From the NCBI GenBank assembly GCA_016791085.1, contig JAEUNN010000778.1, positions 1 to 18,185 on the forward strand: DNA of 18,185 bases, given 5' to 3'. This document shows, piece by piece, positions 6,462 to 14,874 of the stretch. A model generated the notes under the pieces. That model worked only from the letters and a program-made list of their open reading frames with translations, was not told the DNA's origin and did no database searches. The DNA comes from Rhodocyclaceae bacterium. GTDB lineage: Bacteria; Pseudomonadota; Gammaproteobacteria; Burkholderiales; Rhodocyclaceae. Position 1 is the first letter of the stretch. Each line of letters opens with the position of its first letter. Position numbers and translations under genes: made by a program.

Positions 6462-7681
6462 GAACGCCCCCCAAGCTGGACCCGGCGCTCGCGCTGCGGG
6501 AATCAAGCTCGCCCGCGCTGGAGTGGAAAAAACACGAGTGCGAATTGATCACGCCGCTCTACGGCGGCGGCGTGACGGCCGGGGAGGTCGACCCCGACAT
6601 GCCCGTGCGCGCCAGCGCGATTCGCGGGCAGCTGCGCTACTGGTGGCGGCTGCTGGCCAGGCACAAATGGAAATTCGGCACGACCGACCAAATCCGCGCG
6701 CGCGAATTCGAGCTTTGGGGCGGGCTGGGCACGCCGCCGCAGGCGAGCAAGGTTTGGGTGCGCATAAGCAATCTCGGCACGCCGGACATCAAGCCTTGGG
6801 CCAAGTACGGACGCAACGACAAGGACGGGTGGAAAACCTTGCCCGATCCTGAAGACTGGGCTGATGCTGCCTATGCGCTGTTTCCGGGGCAGGGTAAAAA
6901 GCCGGGCACTGCCGAGTCCAAGGAACCTGCGTCATTGGTCAAACACGGTCTAAAGCTCCACATCGAACTTGCATGCGATACGAAATGCAGTGCCGAGCAG
7001 CGTGATCAGGTATTTGAGGCGCTGCGTTGGTGGGCCAGTTTTGGCGGCCTCGGGGCTCGAACCAGGCGCGGTTTGGGCGCAATCGGCATAACCGGACTAG
7101 AGCTGGTCAGCGCTGAAGAAGCACGCGCCGCCGGCTGCAGGCTGGTCTTGGCCGGCTACCCGACCAATTCCATAAGTGCCTGGAAGGCGGCTGTCAGGAA
7201 ACTCCGCGATTTTCGCCAGGGAGTCGCGGAGGGGCGTAATCGGGGTTCGGCGCCCGGCAGGCCGGGACGAAGCCGTTGGCCGGAACCAGACGCCATTCGC
7301 CGCCTCACCCGTCGCCATGCGGGCCTGCATGCGCCCGAGCATGTGGCCGGTAACGTCTTTCCCCGCGCCGCGTTCGGGCTGCCGCTCATATTCCATTTCA
7401 AGGACACGGGCGACCCCGGTGACTTTTCCCTGCAGCCTGCGGGCCGGGATCGCATGGCAAGTCCGCTCATCCTGCGGCCCTACGGCCAAGGCAATCAATG
7501 GCGTGCGGCTGCCCTTTTGCTGCCTCACGCACACCTGCAAACGATGGAATTGACGCTGCCAAATGGTCAGGTCACTGATCCGGGTCAGTGGTGGAACCCT
7601 GCCGTGGCAGGCGCCGTGCCGCCATTGACGGGACGCGGCACCGACGCCCTCACCGCCTTCCTCGCCTATTTCGTCAAATAA
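6452..7681 (+). CDS. cmr1: Type III-B RAMP protein Cmr1
   Basis: 409 residues from a GTG at 6452, with GAGGAG about seven bases upstream; it overlaps the end of cas6. Cmr1 caps the head end of the Cmr complex, next to the 3' end of the crRNA. Diagnostic segments are the N-terminal CELITPLYGGG, SAIRGQLRYWWRLLAR (55-70), which matches the conserved S-I-R-G-Q-L-R-F-W-W block of Cmr1, and the glycine-rich GGLGARTRRGLGAI (198-211). The C-terminal half continues with a less conserved RAMP-like region ending in TDALTAFLAYFVK. Length is within the family range. Twelve bases separate it from cmr2. Confidence 0.9.
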   Translation: MPLRTPPKLDPALALRESSSPALEWKKHECELITPLYGGGVTAGEVDPDMPVRASAIRGQLRYWWRLLARHKWKFGTTDQIRAREFELWGGLGTPPQASKVWVRISNLGTPDIKPWAKYGRNDKDGWKTLPDPEDWADAAYALFPGQGKKPGTAESKEPASLVKHGLKLHIELACDTKCSAEQRDQVFEALRWWASFGGLGARTRRGLGAIGITGLELVSAEEARAAGCRLVLAGYPTNSISAWKAAVRKLRDFRQGVAEGRNRGSAPGRPGRSRWPEPDAIRRLTRRHAGLHAPEHVAGNVFPRAAFGLPLIFHFKDTGDPGDFSLQPAGRDRMASPLILRPYGQGNQWRAAALLLPHAHLQTMELTLPNGQVTDPGQWWNPAVAGAVPPLTGRGTDALTAFLAYFVK

Positions 7682-7693
7682 CCCCCGCCTACC

Positions 7694-9478
7694 ATGGACC
7701 AGTACGTACTTATCCTTTCCCTGGGCCCCGTGCAGGGCTTCATTGCCGCGGCGCGGCGCAGCCGCGATTTGTGGAGCGGCTCCTGGCTGTTGTCGGAAAT
7801 TTCCAAGGCGGCCGCGGCGTCCTTGCGCGAGGCCGGCGCCAGCCTGGTGTTCCCGGCCCCGCAATCCGAGCGCGACCTGAAACCCGACAGCGATCTATCG
7901 GTGGGCAACAAAATCCAGGCGGTCGCCGACGCCGATGACGTAGCCGGCATCAGGCGCCTGTGCGACGCCGCCAAACGGGCCGCGCAACATCGCTTCGCCG
8001 CCATTGCCCTGCGCGCCCGCAAGGAACTGGGTGGCGACACAGACTTGCGCGCCGAAATCTGGGATGCGCAGGTCGGCGATTACGTCGAGTGCCACGCCGC
8101 CTGGGCGCGCATAGGCGAAAACGGCTATGCCGCCGCAGTCGGCGCGGCCGGCCGGGCATTGGCCGCGCGCAAAGCCACGCGCGACTTCAAACCATCCGCG
8201 CTGGCCCCGGATGATGCCGGCCTCATGCTGCCGAAAAGCTCGCTGGATGGCGCGCGCGAAACCGTGCTGCCTGAAACCGGCGGCCGAACGGCACGCACGC
8301 TACGCCGCAAATTGCGCCTGGCCGACAGCGAACAACTGGACTGTGCCGGCGTCGTGAAGCGCCTGGGCTTCAAGGCGGATCAATTCACGCCGCTATCCCG
8401 CATCGCGGCCCACGCCTGGCTGGAAAGCCTGGATGCCGGCACCCGCGCCGGCATCGCCGCGGCCTACGAGCCGCTGGCCGGGCTGGACCTTGCCACACGG
8501 GTGAGCGGCAACGACGCTCACTACGCCAATTTCCCCTACGACGCCCAGCTTTGTTACCGCTTCCGGCTCGACGCCGCCTTGCGTGACGCGCGCGGCGACG
8601 CCGACGAAACGGATGCCCTCAGCGCGCTCAAAGCTTGCCTCTTGCCAATCTGGAAAAAGTTCGGCGAGCCCTGTCCATATGGCGTCATCCTGCTCGCCGA
8701 CGGCGACCAGATGGGCGCGCTGCTGTCTGAAGCCGGCGACGCCGCCGCGCACGTAGAAATCACGCGCGCGCTATCCGGATTCGCAAGCGGCGTTGCGGCC
8801 CAGGTGCGCGCATTTTCCGGCCACGCCATCTATGCCGGCGGCGACGACGTGCTGGCATTCGTGCCGCTCGACCGCGCCGTCGCCTGCGCCGATGCCTTGC
8901 GCGCCGAATTCGCCGCCGTCCTGCAGCCGCTGGCGCGCAAACTTGGCACGGCAAGCCTGCCCACCTTGAGCGTGGGCCTGGCCATAGGCCACATGCTGGA
9001 ACCGCTGGGCAAGCTGCGCGAACTGGCCGGCAGCGCGGAAAAACTGGCCAAGGGCGATCACTGCGGCGCCCTGCGCCGCAACGCCCTGGGCATCAAACTT
9101 GCCATCCGCTCGGGCGCCACCCTGGACCTACGGCTGCGTTGGGACGACCACGCCGGCCAGCAGGCGTTTGCGGACTGGCAGCAGGCCTACCGCGATGGCA
9201 GTATTCCCAGCCGCGTCGCCTACGACACGCGCGCCGTACATTTGCGTACCTGCTTTGCGCTCAGCGCCGACCCGCCGGTGCCCGGCATTCCCGCGGCCGA
9301 ATTTGCCCGCATGCTGGATCGCGCCCGCACCACCCAAGGCAGCCTGCTCGGCGCCGGCATCAAGGCCGCCCTGGCTGCGCGCGCCGCCAACGTCCGCCTA
9401 GACCGACTCGCCGACGAACTGATCGCCGCGCGCTGGCTGGCGGCCAGAAATCAGCGCGACCTGGGAGAAAAAGCATGA
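7694..9478 (+). CDS. cmr2: Cas10/Cmr2 without HD domain, cyclic oligoadenylate synthase
   Basis: 594 residues; the ATG follows cmr1 by 12 bp. Cmr2 is the large subunit that makes cyclic oligoadenylate from ATP when target RNA is bound. The protein starts directly with LSLGPVQGFIAAARRSRDLWSGSWLLS, which in full-length Cmr2 lies after the N-terminal HD nuclease; no HD motif precedes or follows it, so the DNase is absent. A Palm1-like motif, LLADGDQMGALL, spans 334-345, and the cyclase motif IYAGGDDVLAF places GGDD at 382-385. The C-terminal helical D4-like region ends at 594. Full-length family members usually exceed 800 residues. The stop overlaps the cmr3 start (ATGA). Confidence 0.92.
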   Translation: MDQYVLILSLGPVQGFIAAARRSRDLWSGSWLLSEISKAAAASLREAGASLVFPAPQSERDLKPDSDLSVGNKIQAVADADDVAGIRRLCDAAKRAAQHRFAAIALRARKELGGDTDLRAEIWDAQVGDYVECHAAWARIGENGYAAAVGAAGRALAARKATRDFKPSALAPDDAGLMLPKSSLDGARETVLPETGGRTARTLRRKLRLADSEQLDCAGVVKRLGFKADQFTPLSRIAAHAWLESLDAGTRAGIAAAYEPLAGLDLATRVSGNDAHYANFPYDAQLCYRFRLDAALRDARGDADETDALSALKACLLPIWKKFGEPCPYGVILLADGDQMGALLSEAGDAAAHVEITRALSGFASGVAAQVRAFSGHAIYAGGDDVLAFVPLDRAVACADALRAEFAAVLQPLARKLGTASLPTLSVGLAIGHMLEPLGKLRELAGSAEKLAKGDHCGALRRNALGIKLAIRSGATLDLRLRWDDHAGQQAFADWQQAYRDGSIPSRVAYDTRAVHLRTCFALSADPPVPGIPAAEFARMLDRARTTQGSLLGAGIKAALAARAANVRLDRLADELIAARWLAARNQRDLGEKA

Positions 9479-10662
9479 GCGCCCGCCTGCACACCGTCAT
9501 GCTGGAAGCTTTGGCACCGCTGGTATTCCGCTCCGGCAAGCCATTCGGCTCGCAATATGGCGCAGACGGCGCCGCGTTTCCGCTGCCTTCCAGCGCGGCC
9601 GGACTGCTGCGCACCTTGCACGCCGACCAGGCCGGCGCGCCTTTCGACGCAAAGAACGCCGAACAATTGCGCGAACTGAGCTGTCAGGGGCCGCTCCTGG
9701 CGCGCCGCCGGCACGGCAAGCGCCTGCAGTTCTTGCTGCCGCGCCCCGCCGACGCCCTGTACATGCGCGATGGCGACAACCGGCGCGTGCTGCGACTGGA
9801 GCCGCGCCCGCTCGCAGCCGATTGCGGGTGCGACCTGCACCCGGCACTGCTGCCGCTGCAAATGCAGCAGACGATGGCCGGCAAACCCGCGGACGGCCCG
9901 CAATTCTGGGCACTGGAACACCTGACCGCCTGGCAGGCCGGCAAGGACGTGGACTACACCGATCTTAAAGCCGCCGGCCAGCAAGCGCTCGCAGACGAAG
10001 TGCGCACCCACGTCGGCCTGGACGACCACAGCCTGGCCAGCGACGAAGGACTGCTGTTCCAGACCGGCGGCATAGACCTGGCCCCGGCGCGCGTCGCATC
10101 CGGCGGCATAGACCTGGCCCCGGCGTGCGTCGCATCCGGCGGCTGGGGCGACGCCGAACTGGTATTCATCGCCCGCACGTCCGCCAGCGTCGCGCCCACG
10201 CTGGCCACCTTCGGCGGCGAGCGGCGCCTGTCGCGCCTGAGCGCCGCGCCGGACAACTCCTGGCCGGTCGCGCCGGCAGGACTGGACGCCGCCATCCGCG
10301 CGGCCGGCGGCCTGTGCCTCACGCTCGCCACGCCGGCCATCTTTTCCGGCGGCCATATTCCCGGCTGGCTGGACGCCGACACGCTGGAAGGTTCGCCGCC
10401 CGGCATGCCGGGCCTGCGCCTGCGCCTGCGCGCGGCGGCGGTAGAACGCTGGCTGCCGGTGTCGGGCTGGGATTTGCAGCGCAATAGCCCCAAAGCCATG
10501 CGCAAGGCCGTCGCCGCGGGCGCCGTGTATTGGTTTCAGATCATCGCCGCCAGCCCGCCCGACATAGCCGCCAAACTTTGGCTTGCACCGCTTTCCGACC
10601 ACCTGCAGGACGCCCGCGACGGCTTCGGCCTTGCCTTGCCGGCAGCCTGGCAAGCCGCCTGA
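9475..10662 (+). CDS. cmr3: Type III-B RAMP protein Cmr3
   Basis: 395 residues, starting in the ATGA overlap with cmr2. Cmr3 holds the 5' tag of the crRNA and pairs with Cmr2 at the foot of the complex. The N-terminus MLEALAPLVFRSGKPFGS followed by FPLPSSAAGLLRT is the characteristic Cmr3 opening (PLD.L.FRDG.PF, then PLPS..AG.LRT). The C-terminal region has the RAMP glycine-rich loops (IFSGGHIPGW and GAVYWFQI). An exact 12-codon tandem duplication, GGIDLAPARVAS then GGIDLAPACVAS (10066-10137), lengthens a mid-protein loop; the two DNA copies differ at one base. The frame is kept, so the protein is probably functional. Confidence 0.9.
   Translation: MSARLHTVMLEALAPLVFRSGKPFGSQYGADGAAFPLPSSAAGLLRTLHADQAGAPFDAKNAEQLRELSCQGPLLARRRHGKRLQFLLPRPADALYMRDGDNRRVLRLEPRPLAADCGCDLHPALLPLQMQQTMAGKPADGPQFWALEHLTAWQAGKDVDYTDLKAAGQQALADEVRTHVGLDDHSLASDEGLLFQTGGIDLAPARVASGGIDLAPACVASGGWGDAELVFIARTSASVAPTLATFGGERRLSRLSAAPDNSWPVAPAGLDAAIRAAGGLCLTLATPAIFSGGHIPGWLDADTLEGSPPGMPGLRLRLRAAAVERWLPVSGWDLQRNSPKAMRKAVAAGAVYWFQIIAASPPDIAAKLWLAPLSDHLQDARDGFGLALPAAWQAA
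10066..10137 (+). repeat. In-frame 36-bp tandem duplication within cmr3
   Basis: Units 10066-10101 and 10102-10137 are identical except for one C-to-T change that turns Arg into Cys. A further GGC immediately follows. The near-identity in a coding region implies a recent event. Confidence 0.97.
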
Positions 10663-10693
10663 TTTGCCCTCCACACCGACCAGGAACAACACG

Positions 10694-11539
10694 ATGAAAC
10701 AACGCCTCTTTCACCTGCATGCGCTATCCGCGCTGCACATCGGCACTGGCCAGAGCGCCGGCACGGTAGACCTGCCCATCGCGCGCGCACGCGCCACCAA
10801 CCTGCCCTTGGTCCCGGGTTCCGCGATCAAAGGCGTGCTGCGCGACGAACTGCCGGACCTGGACACGAACCGCCGCAAAACCCTGTTCGGCCCGGACAAT
10901 ATCGGCGCGGGCGACGCCCACGCCGGCGCGCTGGCGGTGGGCGACGCCCATCTGCTCATCCTGCCGGTACGCTCGTTTGCCGGCGTGGTGGCATTCGCTA
11001 CCTGCCCGTTCATCCTGAACCGCTACGCGCGCGATTTCGACCAGGCGCCGCTAGTGCCGGCACCAGCCGAGAAAGGCGCCACCGTCACCAGCACGAGCGC
11101 ACTCAAAACAGACGGCCACATTGCGCTCGAAGACCTGGAACTTGCCGCCCAAGAGGACGCTTCCACCGACGCCTGGGCCGGCCGCATTGCCGCCAGCCTG
11201 TACCCGGACAGCGAAATCTGGCGCGGCGAATTCACCCGCCGCTTCGCCGTGCTGGCCGACGACGTGTTTTCATTCCTGGCCGACACCGCCACGGAAATCC
11301 GCGCCCGCATACGCATCGACAACGACACCCGCACGGTCGACACCAGCGCGCTCTGGTACGAAGAAAACCTGCCCGCCGAAAGCGTACTGTGGGGCGTAAT
11401 CGGCGTTTCCCGCGCGCGCGACCAGTCCGGCCTTACCGCCCAGCAGTTGTCCGACAGCCTGCCGGCACGCGAACTAGCGCTGCAAATCGGCGGCAAGCAC
11501 ACCGTAGGTCGCGGCCTGTGCCGTTTCCTGCTGGCCTGA
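10694..11539 (+). CDS. cmr4: Type III-B backbone RNase Cmr4
   Basis: 281 residues from an ATG preceded by AGGA. Cmr4 forms the repeated backbone of the complex and cuts bound target RNA at 6-nt steps. The start MKQRLFHLHALSALHIGTGQ is typical; it is followed by GTVDLPIAR with Asp at residue 26, the position of the catalytic aspartate in Pyrococcus Cmr4. LPLVPGSAIKGVLRDEL is the next conserved block, and the C-terminus carries the RAMP glycine loop GGKHTVGRG. Length is normal. It lies 31 bp after cmr3 and 10 bp before cmr5. Confidence 0.93.
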   Translation: MKQRLFHLHALSALHIGTGQSAGTVDLPIARARATNLPLVPGSAIKGVLRDELPDLDTNRRKTLFGPDNIGAGDAHAGALAVGDAHLLILPVRSFAGVVAFATCPFILNRYARDFDQAPLVPAPAEKGATVTSTSALKTDGHIALEDLELAAQEDASTDAWAGRIAASLYPDSEIWRGEFTRRFAVLADDVFSFLADTATEIRARIRIDNDTRTVDTSALWYEENLPAESVLWGVIGVSRARDQSGLTAQQLSDSLPARELALQIGGKHTVGRGLCRFLLA

Positions 11540-11549
11540 GGTGCGCGCC

Positions 11550-11945
11550 ATGACTGCCACCCGCACCCAAACCTATGCGCGCCGCGCGTACACCTGCATC
11601 GAAGCAGTAAAAGGCACACCCATAGAAAAGAAATACGGCGCCCTGGCATTGAGCTTTCCAGTCATGGTGCTGAAAAACGGTCTCGCCCAGGCGACCGGAT
11701 TTTTGCTCGCCAAGGCCAAGGACGAGCACATCGCCTACCTGAACGACCTGGCCCGAGTATTGAACGGAGTTGACGGCAATGCGGACGGAAATTCGCCCGG
11801 CCAAGCCTTGCACCGAACCATCATCGCCACCGACCTGACGGCTTACCAGCGCTACACGCGCAACACGCTGGACGCCGCCGCCTGGATGAAACGCTACGCC
11901 CAGGGCCTGCTGAAAGCCGAAGCCACCGACGGAGACCAGCAATGA
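11550..11945 (+). CDS. cmr5: Type III-B small subunit Cmr5
   Basis: 131 residues. The ATG at 11550 is preferred over an in-frame GTG nine bases earlier because GAGGTG sits six bases upstream of it. Cmr5 is the all-helical small subunit lining the target-RNA groove of the complex; it has no catalytic role. Visible features are YARRAYTCIEAVKGTPIEKKYGALA at the N-terminus (Arg/Lys-rich helix, then the K-YG-LA turn), FPVMVLKNGLAQATGFLLAK in the middle, and a C-terminal LTAYQRYTRNTLDAAAWMKRYAQ helix, all matching the family pattern. The stop overlaps cmr6 by four bases. Confidence 0.9.
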   Translation: MTATRTQTYARRAYTCIEAVKGTPIEKKYGALALSFPVMVLKNGLAQATGFLLAKAKDEHIAYLNDLARVLNGVDGNADGNSPGQALHRTIIATDLTAYQRYTRNTLDAAAWMKRYAQGLLKAEATDGDQQ

Positions 11946-13054
11946 CCCAGCTTATGCGCCCCGCCCTGCACCAGATTGCCAACGCCGCCCCCCAACCCCA
12001 CGCCGGCCTGCTGCTCGCGCGCGGCCTGGCAGTGTGGGACGAGGAAAGCGGCCGTCGCAGCCTAAATGCCGGCAATCTGCTCGCCACTGTGTGCGAAATC
12101 GAACCGAGCGCTCTCTACAAGGCCGCATACGAACGCTGGAAGCAAACCACCGCCGACCGCAGCCGCTTTGCCCACTTCGTCGGCCGTGTCGAAGGCCGCC
12201 TGTTCGCCGGGCTGGCGGGCGGCGGCGCGCTGGAAACCGGCGTGACCACCCAGCACAGTTACGGCATGCCCATGCTGCCCGGCTCGTCCGTGAAAGGCGC
12301 GGCGCGCGCCCTCGCGCGCGCAATTGGAGTAACCGACGCATACCGCGCCGGGCTGTTCGGCGAAGACGACGACAGCGCAAAAAAGGCCGGACGTAGCGGC
12401 GGCGCCGGCTGCCTGGTGTGGCACGACGCCTGGTGGGTGCCGGACGGCAAGCCTTACGTGCGCGAAGTCGTGACGGTCCATCACCAGGAGTATTACGGCG
12501 GCAGGGGTGAAGCCACGGATTTCGACAGTCCGGTTCCCTGCGCGCAAATAGCCGTGCGCGGCAGCTTTCATTTCGTGGTCGAAGGCGATCCGGCCTGGGC
12601 CGAGCTGGCGCTCAGCTTGCTGCGCCAAGCCCTCAAAACGACCGGCATCGGCGCCAAGCGGGCGGCCGGCTATGGGTATCTGCCCCTCCCGGACCCGAAG
12701 GCTGCGGCCGAGGAAGCAGAAGTCGAGCAAGCGCACCGGGCGGCCGAGCGCGCGCGGCTGGAAGACCAACTCGGCCCGCGCCGCATGGCGCTGCGCGACT
12801 TCGCTGCCGCGTGCGAAGTCAAAGCAGCGGCCGGCAGGCGCGACAGAACCAACACCGGCCTGCACCAGCAGGCGCTGGCGCTAAGCCGCGAAGCATTGCT
12901 GGAAGGCGGTCCCTGGAGCGCCGACGAACGCCTGGCGCTGGGGGAAATTCTGGAACAGTGGCTGCCCAGGGTGGTGGAAACCTTCGACAAAAAAGACGAC
13001 TGGCGGAAAGCCAGAACCAAGCTTCAAATTGCCACCTTGAAGGGGCAGACCTGA
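11942..13054 (+). CDS. cmr6: Type III-B RAMP protein Cmr6 with C-terminal extension
   Basis: 370 residues, starting in an ATGA overlap with cmr5. Cmr6 sits near the head of the complex between Cmr1 and the Cmr4 filament. Family blocks are FVGRVEGRLFAGL, GVTTQHSYGMPMLPGSSVKGAARAL (about 100-123), VVTVHHQEYYGGRG, and the glycine loop GIGAKRAAGYGYL (235-247), where many Cmr6 proteins end. The remaining ~120 residues are charged and helical: AAAEEAEVEQAHRAAERARLED looks like a coiled coil, followed by a helical domain ending in DDWRKARTKLQIATLKGQT. It is the last gene of the packed cas6-cmr operon. Confidence 0.9.
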   Translation: MTQLMRPALHQIANAAPQPHAGLLLARGLAVWDEESGRRSLNAGNLLATVCEIEPSALYKAAYERWKQTTADRSRFAHFVGRVEGRLFAGLAGGGALETGVTTQHSYGMPMLPGSSVKGAARALARAIGVTDAYRAGLFGEDDDSAKKAGRSGGAGCLVWHDAWWVPDGKPYVREVVTVHHQEYYGGRGEATDFDSPVPCAQIAVRGSFHFVVEGDPAWAELALSLLRQALKTTGIGAKRAAGYGYLPLPDPKAAAEEAEVEQAHRAAERARLEDQLGPRRMALRDFAAACEVKAAAGRRDRTNTGLHQQALALSREALLEGGPWSADERLALGEILEQWLPRVVETFDKKDDWRKARTKLQIATLKGQT

Positions 13055-13324
13055 TACAGTTTGTGCCAAGCGGTGGCATGGCGGCCAAGCCGCGGGTTCC
13101 AAAGTGCGTGGCCCGGCAGTACCACAGGGCATACACAGGGCATATTTCGTCGGGGGTTTCGGCGCCCTCCATGATTTGGCCGCAGGAACGACAGGCGGGC
13201 GAGACGCCCGCCCCCCCAGGTCGGTACAAGCCTCGGCGCGCCCTCATCAAACGCGGTTGGGCGCCGGAGTTTGCGGCGTTTTAGAAAAGCAGTCACAGCA
13301 CGACATACTTGTGGAGCCGATCCA
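13055..13324. other. Intergenic region after cmr6
   Basis: No gene supported. A perfect 8-bp hairpin GGCGGGCG/CGCCCGCC with a 3-nt loop (13194-13212) resembles a common dispersed palindrome and is followed by a C-run, not a U-run. Short direct repeats of CACAGGGCAT lie at about 13123-13142. A CTTGTGG half-site resembling the right arm of the 3906-3919 palindrome is at 13308-13314. Confidence 0.5.
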
Positions 13325-13563
13325 GTGATCCAGACAAAAATGTCCGAAGGCGGTCGCGTTGTCATTCCGGCAGAAATTCGCGAAAAAATGGGACTTAAAG
13401 CGGGCGACACCCTGTATTGGGAATTTGTCGACGGCGAAGCGCGCCTCAGCACGCGCCGCACGCGCATCGTGCGCAAGCCCTGGTGCGGCAATTTGTCCCG
13501 CAGGGGGTATCTTTGGTCGATGAACTGAGCGCCGAGCGCCACGCCGGGGTCGAACCTGAGTAA
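13325..13563 (+). pseudogene. AbrB/MazE-type antitoxin, frameshifted remnant
   Basis: From a GTG at 13325 the frame encodes MSEGGRVVIPAEIREKMGLKAGDTLYW, the swapped-hairpin DNA-binding domain of AbrB/MazE/VapB antitoxins. After RLSTRRTRIV the frame continues as an unrelated peptide to a stop at 13528. In the next frame, from 13471, the expected C-terminus appears: AQALVRQFVPQGVSLVDEL, ending at TAA 13561-13563. One base is therefore missing around 13462-13472. Such C-terminal tails bind a partner toxin, often a PIN-domain VapC encoded immediately downstream, but none is present here. It is either a decayed toxin-antitoxin pair or a short DNA-binding orphan. A sequencing error is the main alternative. 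Confidence 0.75.
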
Positions 13564-13647
13564 CTGCCTGCCTGGCACCTGCGTCGCTCGATGCTCGCCT
13601 TAGAACGCAATTCAGTTACCTGGCCTGACCAACCCCAAACATACGCC

Positions 13648-14874
13648 ATGCCCACCACGCTTATCACCTTTCTTGGCCGCGTCCCTCTGCATCAGGGCGG
13701 CACCTACCGATCGACCACCTACGTGCTGGACGACGCGCGCTTCGAAACGCGTTTCCTGGGCACCGGCCTGGCACGCGTACTCGATGTCGACGTGATCAGA
13801 ATTCTCGGGACTACCGGCAGCATGTGGGATGTGTTGGCGGACGAACTGGACGCCCGCGGCGGCGACGACGACTGGCTCGCGCTGTCCGACGCCGCGCGCC
13901 ACGATCGCGTAAGCGCGGAACAGTTGCAGGCCGTGGAAAGCTGCCTCAACGCGCGCGGCGGCCGGCGCTTCGAATTGCGGCTGATTCCCTACGGGTTTGA
14001 AGAACGGGTGCAAGCCGACATCCTGCGCGCTTTGTCCGAAGGACACGAACGCGCCGGCCGCCGCCACATCGTGCTCGACATCACCCACGGCCTGCGCCAC
14101 CTGCCCATGCTGGGCCTGTTGTGCGCACTGTATTTGCGCGCGCTCGGGCACGCCCAGATAACCGACATCGTCTATGGCGCGTTCGACGTCGCCGCGCGCG
14201 ACGGCGCCACCCCGGTGGTGCGCCTGAACGGCCTCCTGACCATGCAGGAATGGATACGCCGGCTGGAACAATTCGACAAGGATGGCGACTATGGCAGCTT
14301 CGCAGACCTGCTCGAACAAGACGGGCTGCCCGGCAAGCTGCTGCGCGAGGCGGCCTTCCTGGAACGGGTGGGCAACCTGTCGCTGGCGCGCAAAAAACTC
14401 GACACTTTCTGGCAACAGGCCGGACAGCCCGCCACGCCGGCCGGCACGCTGTTCTTTCCAGCCCTGCGCGAACGCCTGGCCTGGCGCACGGCGGCAAAAC
14501 ATTCCGAATGGGAGCGCCGGCTCGCCCGCCTGGCACTCGATAAGGCGGATTACCTGCGCGCAACGATTTTCGCGTTCGAATCGCGCATATCCGCACGTGT
14601 CGAGCAGATGGGCGGAAATATCAACGACTACCTGGGAAGCCGCAGCCAGGCCGAAAAACAACTGGCAGAAGAAACCAAGGAGGAACGCATAGACTACAAA
14701 AGCGAGCGCAATTTCATCACCTTGAGCTTTCTGCGCAACCAGCTCGCGCATGGCGTACGCGCCAACGTGGCGTCCGCATCCTGGTTCACGCAGCGGACGG
14801 CGGAACACGTCGCCGGGCTGGCCGGCGACGAAGCGCGCCTAAAGGCCTGGTTGGGCCGCGCGCTGGAAGCGTGA
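13648..14874 (+). CDS. csx1: CARF-HEPN ribonuclease, Csx1/TM1812 (TIGR02221-like), copy 1
   Basis: 408 residues; the ATG at 13648 is the first codon fitting the family start TTLITFLGR. The N-terminal CARF domain shows the FLG opening strand, a Y-x4-Y-like TYRSTTYVLD, VIRILGTTGSMWDVL, and the ligand-loop motif LDITHGLRHLPML (143-155, Asp144). The C-terminal HEPN domain carries FLRNQLAHG, giving the RNase motif R363-N-x3-H368. Known relatives are activated by cyclic oligoadenylate and degrade RNA non-specifically, causing dormancy or death of infected cells. No strong Shine-Dalgarno sequence is visible. It follows the antitoxin remnant by 84 bp and is ~360 bp upstream of a homologous second copy. 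Confidence 0.9.
   Translation: MPTTLITFLGRVPLHQGGTYRSTTYVLDDARFETRFLGTGLARVLDVDVIRILGTTGSMWDVLADELDARGGDDDWLALSDAARHDRVSAEQLQAVESCLNARGGRRFELRLIPYGFEERVQADILRALSEGHERAGRRHIVLDITHGLRHLPMLGLLCALYLRALGHAQITDIVYGAFDVAARDGATPVVRLNGLLTMQEWIRRLEQFDKDGDYGSFADLLEQDGLPGKLLREAAFLERVGNLSLARKKLDTFWQQAGQPATPAGTLFFPALRERLAWRTAAKHSEWERRLARLALDKADYLRATIFAFESRISARVEQMGGNINDYLGSRSQAEKQLAEETKEERIDYKSERNFITLSFLRNQLAHGVRANVASASWFTQRTAEHVAGLAGDEARLKAWLGRALEA

Noticed and set aside
13125..13195. Minus-strand peptide CRSCGQIMEGAETPDEICP resembling a rubredoxin-like zinc site
   Set aside because: Only ~20 residues match; the next CxxC half is missing, and part overlaps a common dispersed palindrome, so coincidence is likelier than a gene remnant.
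13194..13212. GGCGGGCG/CGCCCGCC hairpin as the cmr operon terminator
   Set aside because: It is 140 bp after the stop, has no U-tract and looks like a common dispersed palindrome; noted in the region entry only.
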